In this document: piece by piece, positions 1 to 8,979 of the stretch | Layout of the letters: each line of letters starts with the position of its first letter | How positions within the stretch are numbered: position 1 is the first letter of the stretch | From: Deltaproteobacteria bacterium | GTDB taxonomy: Bacteria; Desulfobacterota; DSM-4660; Desulfatiglandales; HGW-15 | Direction of reading: 5' to 3' | Assembly (NCBI GenBank): GCA_016932235.1 | Contig: JAFGDF010000122.1 | Location: 1-45,457 of the forward strand | Length of the DNA: 45,457 nt | Program-made: the position numbers and the translations under genes | Notes under the pieces: model-generated | The model's database searches: none | The model's input: the letters and a program-made list of their open reading frames with translations, nothing else | What the model was told of the DNA's origin: nothing

Positions 1-350
1 AGTTTAACAATGTCGGTATATAATTCAACGTTATCTCTAAAGACCGTGGCCTGGGGAGCACTTTTTACGAGCGAACTCGTTCCTGGCTTGTTCATCGCAT
101 GAAGCCTTACGAGGCGGGCGGCAAACCATCTCAGTCGATGCAACGAAGGGTGAAGGTAGAACGACCTGAAAAGGTATCCGCCAGTTCTCCGAGGCGTAGG
201 TTCTACGAGCTGGAAGCCTGGCATGCACCTTACGCTATTACATTGCTACCCGGGTCTTCGCAGTTCAAAAAGGCCCCCCATGCCGTGATCATGAGACCAT
301 AGGGTGGTATTTTCATGCATTGTGGAGGCCCGGAGGGCCAAGAGTGTTTA
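1..350 (+). repeat. Dispersed structured repeat, copy A (fullest copy)
   Basis: This non-coding block is repeated at 15354-15642 (copy B), 45244-45457 (copy C, cut by the window end) and, as two joined ends, at 9706-9787 (copy D). Shared landmarks include CCTTACGAGGCGGGCGG at about 112, CCTGGCATGCACCTTA at about 217, TCAAAAAGGCCCCCCAT at about 265 and a terminal GGCCC-gga-GGGCC hairpin at 327-339. A hairpin near 201-216 keeps its pairing between copies A and B although bases differ. Reading frames inside it are interrupted or shifted between copies, so I do not call a protein. The left end may extend beyond the window. It could be a non-autonomous mobile element or a structured RNA; the choice is inference. 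Confidence 0.85.
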
Positions 351-449
351 GGTTTAAGAAATATATTCCGCAGGAATATCAAAAAGTAAGATGAAGGCGA
401 ACCTTGTTATTTATAATAATTGCATAATTATAAAAAGAAGGGCTGTATC

Positions 450-773
450 GTGCTTATCAATCATATGGAAATTAAATCAGGATACGGAAAAGAATTAAAT
501 AAATATCACAGTGTTGAATTCTATATCGATGGTATTGATTTTCCATACCAATTCAGAATCTGGAATACCGCATTTGAATCCATTAGTGTTCTGATAAAAG
601 ATGATTCAGGGTTGTTAAAGCTTATCAAAGAAGGTGATATACTGGAAATGAAATATTACTCCCATGAATCGGTCTATCCTTCAGAAAAGATTCCTACCGT
701 TGTTCGCCACGTTACCAGAGAGAATCAAGGACGCCTTAAAGGCTACTATCTGGTAGGTCTCGAGATCCTTTGA
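450..773 (+). CDS. Small hypothetical protein, possibly PilZ-like
   Basis: This is a predicted cytosolic protein of about 107 residues with no signal peptide or membrane segment. I chose the GTG at 450 because AAGAAGGG sits seven bases upstream. A TTG at 420 and an ATG at 465 are in frame but lack a comparable ribosome binding site. The central pattern (VEFYIDGIDFPYQFRIWNT, then a hydrophobic strand and a KEGDILEMKYY strand) resembles the beta-barrel layout of small PilZ-like proteins. The RxxxR c-di-GMP motif is not evident, so that link is weak. It stands alone just after repeat copy A and converges on the MBL-fold gene. Function unknown. Confidence 0.6.
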   Translation: MLINHMEIKSGYGKELNKYHSVEFYIDGIDFPYQFRIWNTAFESISVLIKDDSGLLKLIKEGDILEMKYYSHESVYPSEKIPTVVRHVTRENQGRLKGYYLVGLEIL

Positions 774-802
774 TTCATAATATGTTGTTTCCGGCAATCA
801 GC

Positions 803-1642
803 TTATAAATGAAAAACCATATCAGAGCCTACGGCAAAGCATTCCAGGTCGGAGCCTCTTTCTTTTACAATCTCCCGACATTTATCGACGATCCGATCCA
901 TTTCACTGTCCGTCCTGTCCTGATTCAAGTGAAAGAGACCAAACTGTTTTACCTCCGACTGGATGGCGAGTTCTAAGGCAGTTGTATATTTGGTGTGACC
1001 CCATTGTATATTAGTTTTGTATTCTTCTTCTGTGTATTCCGCATCATGGATAAGAAAGTCTGCGCCTTTTGAAAATTCCATATAATCATTAAAGGAAAGC
1101 CCACCGCGGTGAGTGAAATCAAGCTCATTGTCGGTAAGAAAAACAAAGGAGCGACCGTCCTCAGTAAATTTATAGCCGTTTCCCTGATTAGGGTGACTGA
1201 GCCGGATATGACTGACGGTTATCGTGCCGATTTCAATATATTCGGGGCACTCCGGAAAATACTGTATCTTTGCCTTGATATCTCCGTAGGCTACCGGAAA
1301 ATTAGGGGGGGACATGACTTTGCTAAGCATGACTTCAATAAATTTTTGAGCAAATGGGCAGCCCTGCAATCGGATTCTGGTTTCTTCAAAGTATATGGGT
1401 TTGAAAAATGGAAAACCCATGAGGTGATCCCAGTGCGCGTGTGTAAATATCAGATCAAAATCAAAAAGTCCTTCTGAAAGCAGATGATTCCCCAGTCGTC
1501 TGATGCCAGTTCCGGCATCGACAATTATTATTTTATCATCCTTTGTTCTTATCTCCAGGCAGGTGGTATCGCCGCCGTATTTATTGTATTCCTTACCTGA
1601 AACAGCGATTGACCCTCTTGATCCCCAGCATTTGATATACAT
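803..1642 (-). CDS. MBL-fold metallo-hydrolase (PhnP/RNase Z-like)
   Basis: A 279-residue metallo-beta-lactamase-fold hydrolase. The metal-binding signature THAHWDHLMGFPFF is at about residues 87-100. Further candidate ligands are RLSHPNQG (about 148-155), LIHDAEYTEEE (about 197-207) and WGHTKYTT (about 214-221). The N-terminus WGSRGSIAVSG and GGDTTCLEI are typical of the branch containing phosphodiesterases such as PhnP and cyclic-phosphate hydrolases. It is cytosolic, with no signal peptide. The ATG at 1642 is preceded by GGAAGGA, which supports this start. It is transcribed divergently from the tandem-cupin gene. The fold is certain; the substrate cannot be read from sequence. Confidence 0.9.
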   Translation of the reverse strand: MYIKCWGSRGSIAVSGKEYNKYGGDTTCLEIRTKDDKIIIVDAGTGIRRLGNHLLSEGLFDFDLIFTHAHWDHLMGFPFFKPIYFEETRIRLQGCPFAQKFIEVMLSKVMSPPNFPVAYGDIKAKIQYFPECPEYIEIGTITVSHIRLSHPNQGNGYKFTEDGRSFVFLTDNELDFTHRGGLSFNDYMEFSKGADFLIHDAEYTEEEYKTNIQWGHTKYTTALELAIQSEVKQFGLFHLNQDRTDSEMDRIVDKCREIVKERGSDLECFAVGSDMVFHL

Positions 1643-1757
1643 TTAATTTCCTTCCGTGCTTATAGGATGATGAAGCCTATTTGATTGTAGAATTGATTTC
1701 ATGGGATTATAATTATAAAGAGTGACAGTGGTCAATAAAATAAGGAGGGTCGCATAG

Positions 1758-2639
1758 ATGATGGAACCGAACAATGAGAAATATATTGTCAGGAAACCTT
1801 TATACAAACACGGCGGCTGCGTTAAAAACAAGAAGGGTCCTTCTATGACCTATATGAGCAACACACAGGTGCCTGGAGTGAATCATTATCTGGAATACAG
1901 GTGGGTATACGGCATACCGGAGCCAGATCCATATTTGCATGAGCATGTGAATGATTTTTCTAAGATCATGCTGTATATCGGCGGTGATTACAGTGTCCCT
2001 GAAGACCTGGGTGGCGAGATAGAGTTATCCCTGGGGGGTCAAAAGCTTATGTTTGGCAATACATCGGCGATATTTATACCGGCAGGAGAGTCTCACAGCC
2101 AGGCGGTATGGAAGAAATTTAAAAGACCCCATATACAGATGATGATAATTCTGGGGAGCGGTGAAGACATCGATCTGCACGAGAGAAATGGTGTAGAGGA
2201 GGCAGGGAAGGGATTATCGCAAAAAAAGGATAATGTGGACTACGAAAGATACCTTGTAAGGAAGCCTGTATATGAACGTTCCGGAGGTATTAAAAACCGC
2301 CAGAGTCCCACCATGACTTTCATAAGCGCGAATCAGGTGCCGGAAGCCGAATACTATCTTGAGTTCGGATGGATATACGGTATTCCCGAACCAAATCCTC
2401 ACATACCAGAGCATGTACACGAAAACGACGAGATCGTTCTGCATTTCGGCGGGGATCCAGAAAAGCCGGAGGACCTGGGAGGGATGATCGAGTTACACGT
2501 AGGCGGTAAACCTCTTTTATTTGATACCACTACGGCTATTTTTGCTCCAAAGGGATTGTACCATTGTCCGGTAATATGGAGAGAATTCAGAAAACCGCAT
2601 GTTGAGATGGCCATAACACTGGGTTCAGGCAGGAGATAA
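1758..2639 (+). CDS. Tandem-cupin domain protein
   Basis: A 293-residue protein made of two homologous halves (about 8-138 and 162-292). Paired landmarks are YIVRKPLYKHGG / YLVRKPVYERSGG, VYGIPEPDPYLHEHV / IYGIPEPNPHIPEHV, PEDLGGEIEL / PEDLGGMIEL and AIFIPAGESH / AIFAPKGLYH. The His-x-His pattern and the later His after a Pro-x-Gly turn are cupin-like metal ligands, so each half is probably a double-stranded beta-helix. AGGAGGG lies nine bases upstream of the ATG at 1758; a second ATG follows directly. It is single-gene and convergent with the gene at 2651. Duplication and cupin fold are well supported; ligand and reaction are unknown. Confidence 0.8.
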   Translation: MMEPNNEKYIVRKPLYKHGGCVKNKKGPSMTYMSNTQVPGVNHYLEYRWVYGIPEPDPYLHEHVNDFSKIMLYIGGDYSVPEDLGGEIELSLGGQKLMFGNTSAIFIPAGESHSQAVWKKFKRPHIQMMIILGSGEDIDLHERNGVEEAGKGLSQKKDNVDYERYLVRKPVYERSGGIKNRQSPTMTFISANQVPEAEYYLEFGWIYGIPEPNPHIPEHVHENDEIVLHFGGDPEKPEDLGGMIELHVGGKPLLFDTTTAIFAPKGLYHCPVIWREFRKPHVEMAITLGSGRR

Positions 2640-2650
2640 TCATATCAAGA

Positions 2651-4468
2651 TCATATATAGTGATGGGCGTATTTTCTGACATGATGACCGTCCAGGACAT
2701 GAAACTGCCGTAACTTTTTCAGCATAACGGGAGAAAAGACTCCGATAGGGATGTATATAATCTTCTTCCCGAGACCTGCCGCAACGCTTTGACAATGCCC
2801 AGATGGTGGCGCGCCTGAGACATAAACAACATGCCTTTCAAGACAGTAATCAATAGCGGCCATCAATAATCTTTCCGGTTTAAATCTTGCCGTGTCAAAA
2901 TAGCTGTCTTTCCAGATGTCATAGACCCTCATGGGAGGATAAGTCAGCATGAAACCACCGTACTGGCATCTGCTGATTCCGGGGCCATCCATTATGTCTC
3001 CGGCAGGCGTACTATAGAAGGCCATGTCAGATTCCTGATCATGCTCGCCAAGCCATGTTACCAGCCATGGGAAACGCTCTTTTCCATCCTGGCCCGGCAG
3101 ATCCGGATCAAATATGACGACGACAGAACCGACTTTTCCATTCAACGGCCTGTTCTCTTTGACATAGAGTTTATTCTCCTGCCACTTTCTAATGGTTTCT
3201 CGGATATCAATACCGTCAAGCATGGAACTGCTGAAGGTAATGATCCTGCTGTTCTCTTCGGATTTTATCTCAAGTGCCCTTTTCATTAAATGTCGGCCGT
3301 ACCCTTCTATGACAACGTCTTCCGGCGGATAGGAACAGATGTAACGGCCTGAGAAATTTTTTCTCCATTCCCCGGGAGTCTTTTCACGCAGTTTCTTTCT
3401 TATGGGAGCCGGGACGAGACGTGTGCGTGACGACTTCAGTCTTCTGTGAAAAAGTATCTTTTTCTGATCCAGAAATAGATCTTCGCCTCTAAGCCTCATA
3501 ACAGGAATGCCGGGATTGTCATTCTGCCACGGGTAGTCGCATCCCTTGTCCCATACTTCATAGGCGAAGTTATCATCAACCGCGCTTCTTGAAGCAACGA
3601 CTGTCTGATAAAAATCCGGGACAAGATTGCCGGTTAAAAATGCATAATTTCTTGCGAATTTGTTTAATATTCTAATCTGGGTAATGGAGAGATCCTCATT
3701 ATAGTTTTTCCTGAGTTGCTTTTCAGCGATTTTGATTAACACGCTGTTTATCTTGAGTCTGTCGGGCGGATTCTTTCGGTCACCTGACCTGAAAGATTCA
3801 TATTCAGCGGCGAGGAAAGGCATCTCAGACATTATTTCCCTGCTGGAATCGCTGTGTAGCTGAGCGACCTCCACTCCCTTCCTGTGCCTTCTGCCGATTA
3901 CAGTGGTTTGAGGAAAATCAAGCATCTCAAGGATATGAGGAAAATGATACAATCCACCGACAAACAATATCTTTTCTTCTCTCATGCTTAATTGCTGAAG
4001 GGAATATGCCATGGTTTTTCCCCTTAGTTGGTCCTGAGATGAACGAGTGTCATTCACGTGAGTGTCAAGATATGCATGACAGTAATTATAATGGCCGATC
4101 TTCGTTATGGAGAAAGGATCAGGCATGGGCGTTCGATCAACAGGATACCCCTCTGTATCGCGATCAATAAAATGTAAGGGAATATCACCTTCTATTGCCA
4201 GCCTTATGGCTTCCACGATACCATCAGTGGGTTCTATAAGGAGATAGATAAAGGTTCCATCATCTTCCACGTAATGGACAACTGAAAGAAAAGGCAGTCG
4301 TTTAACCGCCTTGATTATTTTAGCCTTAAGAGTTTCAGGATATTCAACAGCAACATGCTCAGGCATAAACTCTTTAAACTGTCTTCTAATTTCCAGGGCA
4401 AATTCCATCTTGTTGTGAAGTATGGGCACAAAGCGGATATTTTTCCATTCTATCCTGTTATTTTTCAT
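2651..4468 (-). CDS. DUF5682/TraB-like protein partnered with MoxR ATPase
   Basis: A protein of about 605 residues. The N-terminal part (IRFVPILHNKMEFALEIRR, then PEHVAVEYPE, then GDIPLHFIDRD) and a later ILFVGGLYHFPHILEML segment resemble the TraB/ChaN/DUF5682 superfamily, whose DUF5682 members often neighbour MoxR ATPases. The C-terminal 300 residues are not recognised. The start at 4468 overlaps the upstream ATPase stop (GATGAAAAATAA), indicating translational coupling. A longer form starting at 4516 would read through the ATPase end and is less likely. No signal peptide or membrane segment is visible. The family placement is from memory of motif patterns and is tentative; the operon link is direct. 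Confidence 0.6.
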   Translation of the reverse strand: MKNNRIEWKNIRFVPILHNKMEFALEIRRQFKEFMPEHVAVEYPETLKAKIIKAVKRLPFLSVVHYVEDDGTFIYLLIEPTDGIVEAIRLAIEGDIPLHFIDRDTEGYPVDRTPMPDPFSITKIGHYNYCHAYLDTHVNDTRSSQDQLRGKTMAYSLQQLSMREEKILFVGGLYHFPHILEMLDFPQTTVIGRRHRKGVEVAQLHSDSSREIMSEMPFLAAEYESFRSGDRKNPPDRLKINSVLIKIAEKQLRKNYNEDLSITQIRILNKFARNYAFLTGNLVPDFYQTVVASRSAVDDNFAYEVWDKGCDYPWQNDNPGIPVMRLRGEDLFLDQKKILFHRRLKSSRTRLVPAPIRKKLREKTPGEWRKNFSGRYICSYPPEDVVIEGYGRHLMKRALEIKSEENSRIITFSSSMLDGIDIRETIRKWQENKLYVKENRPLNGKVGSVVVIFDPDLPGQDGKERFPWLVTWLGEHDQESDMAFYSTPAGDIMDGPGISRCQYGGFMLTYPPMRVYDIWKDSYFDTARFKPERLLMAAIDYCLERHVVYVSGAPPSGHCQSVAAGLGKKIIYIPIGVFSPVMLKKLRQFHVLDGHHVRKYAHHYI

Positions 4469-5330
4469 CGATATCTTCCAGTCTCTTTTTGAAATATTCT
4501 CCTGCAACAGGATCAAGAATCAGAGAAGCCGATTCCTTCATAAATTCCATTATTTCTATAATTTTATCAGGGTGATTTGTTTTCCCATGGCGGTTAAAAA
4601 ACCGTTTCAGGGCATAGCGGGCTATATTGATGCCATCCCTTACCGAATAAGGCTCATTGGCTATGTGAGAAGCCTGGAGAAAATCGACTACATACTCAAG
4701 GATTTTTTCATCCGCGAAAGGAAGGTTTGCCTTTAAAATAGATAATTCCTCATCTTTCTCCGGAAAATCAATAAAGATCTGGGGTTGCAATCTCGAATGG
4801 ATATAGTCCGGCAATTCAAAGGTGCTGGCATCATCATTCATTGTTGTGCACATCCGGTAGTCAGGATGGGCATTGATTTTGATCCCTGCCACTATGGACT
4901 CAACATAGCGCCTCCTGTCCATGAGAGGCGCAAGCGATGCCCAGCTTTTCTCACTCATCCGGTTCCCCTCATCAATGACTGCGATTCCTCCTTTTACCAT
5001 GGCGGAAACTATCGGGCTGGCCATGTACCTGACCTTCCCTCCTTCCGTGATGACGGGGGTTACGATTAAATCCTCCGGCCGTGTATCCATTGTGGCCTGG
5101 AAGATATATACCGGTTTCTTGAGGACTTTTCCGGAATGATATGCAAGAGTGGTTTTCCCGACACCCGGCCTCCCGACAAGTCTGGGATTAAGCGGGAGGT
5201 CTTCATCATCAATAACCATCCATGCGGCCAGAACCTGTGTCACCAGATCAGCCTGTCCAACCCACCTCATCGGAACTTCGTCCGGTTGCGCGAGAAAAAG
5301 ATCAGTCCCCTCTATTGTAACCTTTTCCAT
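4458..5330 (-). CDS. MoxR-family AAA+ ATPase
   Basis: A 290-residue AAA+ ATPase. The Walker A motif GRPGVGKTTLAYHSG is near residue 53, the Walker B motif GGIAVIDEGNRMSEKSW near 110, and a sensor-like TTMNDDAS near 163. MoxR ATPases are chaperone-like remodelling enzymes, often paired with a VWA-domain protein that acts on metal insertion or complex assembly. Here the downstream overlapping gene is a DUF5682/TraB-like protein and no VWA gene is visible. The ATG at 5330 is chosen because AAAGGGG lies eight bases upstream; an in-frame GTG at 5339 would leave no spacing. It is divergent from the methyltransferase at 5500. Confidence 0.88.
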   Translation of the reverse strand: MEKVTIEGTDLFLAQPDEVPMRWVGQADLVTQVLAAWMVIDDEDLPLNPRLVGRPGVGKTTLAYHSGKVLKKPVYIFQATMDTRPEDLIVTPVITEGGKVRYMASPIVSAMVKGGIAVIDEGNRMSEKSWASLAPLMDRRRYVESIVAGIKINAHPDYRMCTTMNDDASTFELPDYIHSRLQPQIFIDFPEKDEELSILKANLPFADEKILEYVVDFLQASHIANEPYSVRDGINIARYALKRFFNRHGKTNHPDKIIEIMEFMKESASLILDPVAGEYFKKRLEDIDEK

Positions 5331-5499
5331 GTAAAACACCCCTTTCAGCCTTTGATATCAAACTGTTTAATATAAATATAATCCAGGAGATAATTCTTTG
5401 CAAGGGAACAACCCGCACCCGATTCATCATCTAATTTCTTGACTTCCCATGGTTATTAAGACTATTCAATGATAAAAATCAGGGGAAGAGAATATATCA

Positions 5500-6108
5500 A
5501 TGAAGAGGAAAAAGGAGATCAGGGCATACGGAATAAAGGTGCTTCTTTCGAGTCATCCAGTGGTTAGAAAACTCAAAAGGGATAATATTCCAGGAAGGCA
5601 TGGAAACAGATTCTGGACTTCAAGCTGGCTCCTGATGGATTATTTAAAAAGACACGGTTTGCCTGAAGGCGCAAGGGTGATGGAGGTAGGTTGCGGCTGG
5701 GGCCTGGCAGGGATTTATTGTGCGAAGAAATATCATGCCAGGGTTACGGGGGTTGATATTGACCCGGATGTTTTTCCTTTCTTGCGTCTCCATGCTGAAA
5801 TAAACGGGGTTCAGATAGATATCATGAAAAAAGGATTCGATGATCTTACCTGTAGGCTATTAAGACAAGTTGATTTTTTGATCGGTGCTGACATCTGTTT
5901 TTGGGATGGCATGACCGATCAGTTAAGAAGGCTTGTTCGCAGGGCGCTACGGGCGAAGGTGAAAGCAATATTGATTACCGATCCCGTAAGATCCCCGTTT
6001 GAAGAATTGGGGGAATATTGCATTGATAAGTTTGACGGCGAAGTTCTGGATTGGGTGATCTCCCGACCAAGAAGGATACTGGGACAGATACTAAGGGTGG
6101 AATCGTAA
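5500..6108 (+). CDS. Class I SAM-dependent methyltransferase (METTL/ETFB-KMT-like)
   Basis: A 202-residue cytosolic methyltransferase. Motif I is VMEVGCGWGLAGIYCAKK at about residues 60-77 and the acidic motif II is VTGVDIDPDV near 82-91. FLIGADICFWD near 125 occupies the position of the post-II motif. The FWTSSWLLMDYL segment before motif I is characteristic of the METTL protein-lysine methyltransferase-like branch in bacteria, but the substrate cannot be deduced. AGGGGAAGAG lies upstream of the ATG. It is transcribed away from the MoxR gene and ends six bases before the converging dctM stop. Confidence 0.85.
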   Translation: MKRKKEIRAYGIKVLLSSHPVVRKLKRDNIPGRHGNRFWTSSWLLMDYLKRHGLPEGARVMEVGCGWGLAGIYCAKKYHARVTGVDIDPDVFPFLRLHAEINGVQIDIMKKGFDDLTCRLLRQVDFLIGADICFWDGMTDQLRRLVRRALRAKVKAILITDPVRSPFEELGEYCIDKFDGEVLDWVISRPRRILGQILRVES

Positions 6109-6114
6109 AAACAT

Positions 6115-7410
6115 TCAGCGTGAAATAGGGATATATCCGAACATTTTGGGAATGGCCATTACCAGCCCTTCCCAGTACGTACAGATCAGCAACACCGCAA
6201 CGGAGGCGAGGAGAAAGGGGATGAGGGCCTTAGAGAGACTTTCCATTTTAATCTTTCCGATAGAACAGGCAATGAACAGGCACACACCCACAGGAGGAGT
6301 AGTTAATCCGATGACCAGGTTCAGCACGATAATAACACCGAAATGAAGGGGATCCACCCCGATTTCGGACATCAGGGGGAGCAGGACGGGAGCCAGGATG
6401 ATCAGGGAGGCAGTCAGTTCCATGAACATCCCTATGATGAGAAGCAGGATATTCATCAGGAGCAGGATGAGGATTTTATTATGTGTAAGGCCCATAATGG
6501 ACTCCATTACAAACTTCGGGATTTCCTCACTAGCCAGAACCCATGAAAAGATGCTTGCCATCCCAATCACTAACATGACCAGGGAACTTGTAACTCCGGT
6601 ACGAATAAGAATATTGCAGAGATCTTTTAGTCGGATATCGTGGTAAACAAAAAAGCTGATGAAGAGAGAGTAGAAAACAGCGACACAGGCGCTTTCGGTA
6701 GGTGTAAATACACCTGTGAGTATGCCACCTAAAATGATGACGGGCATCAGAAGGACGAGCAGGGCATCCGCGCTCACAACCAGGGCCTCCCTTATACCAG
6801 GAAGATTTCTCTTTGGATATGCGTGTTTTCGAGAGTAATACCAGATAATACTCATCTGGCCAGCAGCCAGTAGCACCCCGGGGATTAATCCAGCAAGAAA
6901 CAGCGAGGCAATGGACACCTCAGCCAGCACACCGTAAAGAATAAACGGAATAGAGGGAGGAATGATGGGCCCTATAGTGGATGAGGTTGCGGTGACGGCG
7001 GCTGAAAAGTCATCGTTGTAACCTGCCTTTTTCATCGCAGGGATTAGAATGGATCCAACTGCGCTGGTATCAGCAACGGCGGCGCCGGTGATCCCGGCAA
7101 AAATCATGCTGATTACGACATTGATGTAGGCCAGACCTCCCCTGAAAGATCCGACCAGGATATTGCAAAATCTAACCAGCCGCCCGGTCATGTTCCCAGC
7201 GCTCATTATATTGCCAGCCAGTATGAAAAGGGGAACAGTCATAAGAACAGGGGAGTCCATGCCGGTGAAGATTCGTTGTGCAACAAGCACTATGGGGGTT
7301 TCACCCCGGAGGATCATCGGGGCTAACGGGGTCAGACCAAGAACAAAGGCGATTGGAACGCCTATAACCAGAAAGAAAAGGAAAGAAAATATAAGGAGAA
7401 GAGCTACCAT
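6115..7410 (-). CDS. dctM: TRAP transporter large permease (DctM/SiaM family)
   Basis: A 431-residue inner-membrane protein of about 12 hydrophobic segments, the usual length for the ion-driven translocating subunit of TRAP uptake systems. Family landmarks include the N-terminal FLVIGVPIAFVLGL, the SAGNMTGRLVRF segment, GAAVADTSAVGSILIPAM, TIGPIIPPSIPFILYG and the C-terminal LTTPPVGVCLFIACSIGKI. Its start overlaps the dctQ stop by seven bases, so the two subunits are probably translationally coupled. It is the last gene of the CBS-ACT / dctP / dctQ / dctM operon. Substrate is probably a carboxylate or related organic acid, inferred from the family only. Confidence 0.95.
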   Translation of the reverse strand: MVALLLIFSFLFFLVIGVPIAFVLGLTPLAPMILRGETPIVLVAQRIFTGMDSPVLMTVPLFILAGNIMSAGNMTGRLVRFCNILVGSFRGGLAYINVVISMIFAGITGAAVADTSAVGSILIPAMKKAGYNDDFSAAVTATSSTIGPIIPPSIPFILYGVLAEVSIASLFLAGLIPGVLLAAGQMSIIWYYSRKHAYPKRNLPGIREALVVSADALLVLLMPVIILGGILTGVFTPTESACVAVFYSLFISFFVYHDIRLKDLCNILIRTGVTSSLVMLVIGMASIFSWVLASEEIPKFVMESIMGLTHNKILILLLMNILLLIIGMFMELTASLIILAPVLLPLMSEIGVDPLHFGVIIVLNLVIGLTTPPVGVCLFIACSIGKIKMESLSKALIPFLLASVAVLLICTYWEGLVMAIPKMFGYIPISR

Positions 7411-7919
7411 TTTATCCCTTTTCCAAGCACAGGCGAGTCACTGCCGCCGTGCTTGGTTAATGGGAAAAAAATAAAGGAGGCCATGTGGATGAGCATAACA
7501 ACCGATCCAAGCGGCAAAGCCAGGTAAGGCACCGCCATGGAAATACGAAGACCGGGACTGATCTGGGGGCTGGTTATCAGGACCAGCTTGAGGCCGCCCC
7601 AGATCATAATTGCAAGGATAAGGACCACCGAAACCTGAGCTATCAAGGTAAGCTTTGCTGCCAGACCGGCGGGAAAGCGCTCGAGAAAATAGGTTAATGC
7701 AATGTGCTCCTTTTTCTTGAGTGCTATGGAGGCACCAAGGAGTGATGCCCATATAAGGCAATAACGTGCGAATTCCTCGGTCCAGAACAAGGGCAGATGC
7801 ACTACATACCTGAAAATGATCTGCAGGAAGACAGCGATGGTCATGGCGGAAAGGATGACAATGAGTATGAGTTCGCAGAAACGATTCAGCCGGTCGCTTA
7901 TTTTCATGAAAGAAGACAT
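7404..7919 (-). CDS. dctQ: TRAP transporter small permease (DctQ family)
   Basis: A 171-residue membrane protein with four hydrophobic segments, the standard DctQ topology. The signature FWTEEFARYCLIWASLLGASIALKK-type region near residues 42-66 identifies the family. DctQ bridges the periplasmic binding protein and the large DctM permease in the inner membrane. It begins 18 bases after dctP and overlaps dctM at its 3' end, consistent with one transcript. Confidence 0.93.
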   Translation of the reverse strand: MSSFMKISDRLNRFCELILIVILSAMTIAVFLQIIFRYVVHLPLFWTEEFARYCLIWASLLGASIALKKKEHIALTYFLERFPAGLAAKLTLIAQVSVVLILAIMIWGGLKLVLITSPQISPGLRISMAVPYLALPLGSVVMLIHMASFIFFPLTKHGGSDSPVLGKGIKW

Positions 7920-7937
7920 TGATTTTCCGGGGAGCCT

Positions 7938-8924
7938 TTAATTTGTTTTCCTGATTTTTTCAACAATGTTCTTCCATTGAGGGTATTTCTGGAAAAAAGT
8001 CTGATACACAGGCATCATGGCATCTATGAATAAAGCCTTGTTAACGTCATTTACAACCATGCCCCGGGCCTCGATTTCCTTCAGTTGTTTTGTTTCATTT
8101 TCGCGGATCAGATTACGTTCAAATGCCGCGGCCTTGACAGCCGCTTCAAAGAAAAGCTTTTGCCATTGGATGTCGAGCTCCTTAAAAACCTTCAGGCTTA
8201 CAATAAGGGGAGCCGGAGAGTAAAAGTGACCTGTCAGTGACAGGTATTTCTGGACCTCATCAAGTTTATATGCGTGAATAATGGCAATAGGGTTCTCCTG
8301 CCCGTCGATTACCTTGGTCTGAAGGGAGGTGTAAACTTCTCCCCAGCTCATGGGAACGGCCTGGGCCCCGAGCTGACGAACCGACGCCAGGTGTATCGGG
8401 TTTTCCATGGTACGAAACTTAAGGCCCTTAAAATCCCCGGGTTTTTGTAGCGCCCTGCTGGAATTGGTAAAATTCCTGAAACCATTTTCAAAGAAGGCCA
8501 AGCCCTGCATTCCCACTTCTTGGAGCCCGTCCAGGAGTTCGCGCCCGATGGGGCCGTCAAGAACCTTATCCACATGTCGAGGATTGGTGAAGAGGAAAGG
8601 CAGGTCCACGACACCCATGGCTGGGCTGAAGTTAGAAACCGGACCGGTGGCGGTTACGGCCAAATGGATGGTCCCGATCTGAAGTCCTTCAAGGAGTTCC
8701 CTTTCTCCCTTGCCGAGTTGTCCGGCTGGAAAAACCTTGATAATGACCTCCCCGGTACTTCCCTCCTCTATAAGCCGACCAAATTCCTGTGCCCCAAGGG
8801 CATAGGCATGGTGCGCAGGGGTAACGGTAGCCAGTTTAAGTGTTGTCGCGGCTTGAACGGGGAGGACAGACAGACAGATTAACAGTAAAAAAAAGAAAGG
8901 ATAACCCCACCTAGTTTGCTTCAT
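7938..8924 (-). CDS. dctP: TRAP transporter periplasmic solute-binding protein (DctP family)
   Basis: A 328-residue protein with a Sec signal peptide (hydrophobic core about 8-22, VQAA cleavage region near 26). The mature part begins KLATVTPAHHAYALGA. Family landmarks are FPAGQLGKGERELLEGLQIG near 64-83, the GLKFRTMENP region near 145-154 that carries the arginine binding the substrate carboxylate, and the GQENPI segment near 190. It captures an organic acid in the periplasm for DctQM. The gene lies 55 bases after the CBS-ACT gene and 18 bases before dctQ. Ligand identity cannot be read here. Confidence 0.94.
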   Translation of the reverse strand: MKQTRWGYPFFFLLLICLSVLPVQAATTLKLATVTPAHHAYALGAQEFGRLIEEGSTGEVIIKVFPAGQLGKGERELLEGLQIGTIHLAVTATGPVSNFSPAMGVVDLPFLFTNPRHVDKVLDGPIGRELLDGLQEVGMQGLAFFENGFRNFTNSSRALQKPGDFKGLKFRTMENPIHLASVRQLGAQAVPMSWGEVYTSLQTKVIDGQENPIAIIHAYKLDEVQKYLSLTGHFYSPAPLIVSLKVFKELDIQWQKLFFEAAVKAAAFERNLIRENETKQLKEIEARGMVVNDVNKALFIDAMMPVYQTFFQKYPQWKNIVEKIRKTN

Positions 8925-8979
8925 GTTTGCACCTCAATTGTAAATAATATCTAATGGAACATAATATACGATATATTAA

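Noticed and set aside
99..302. Reading frame inside repeat copy A, with a similar frame in copy B at 15327-15593
   Set aside because: The frames match in parts but shift relative to each other in the middle and lack ribosome binding sites; conservation is at the nucleotide and pairing level.
1109..1477. Long frame opposite the MBL-fold gene
   Set aside because: Fully antisense to a clear enzyme gene; no independent evidence of coding.
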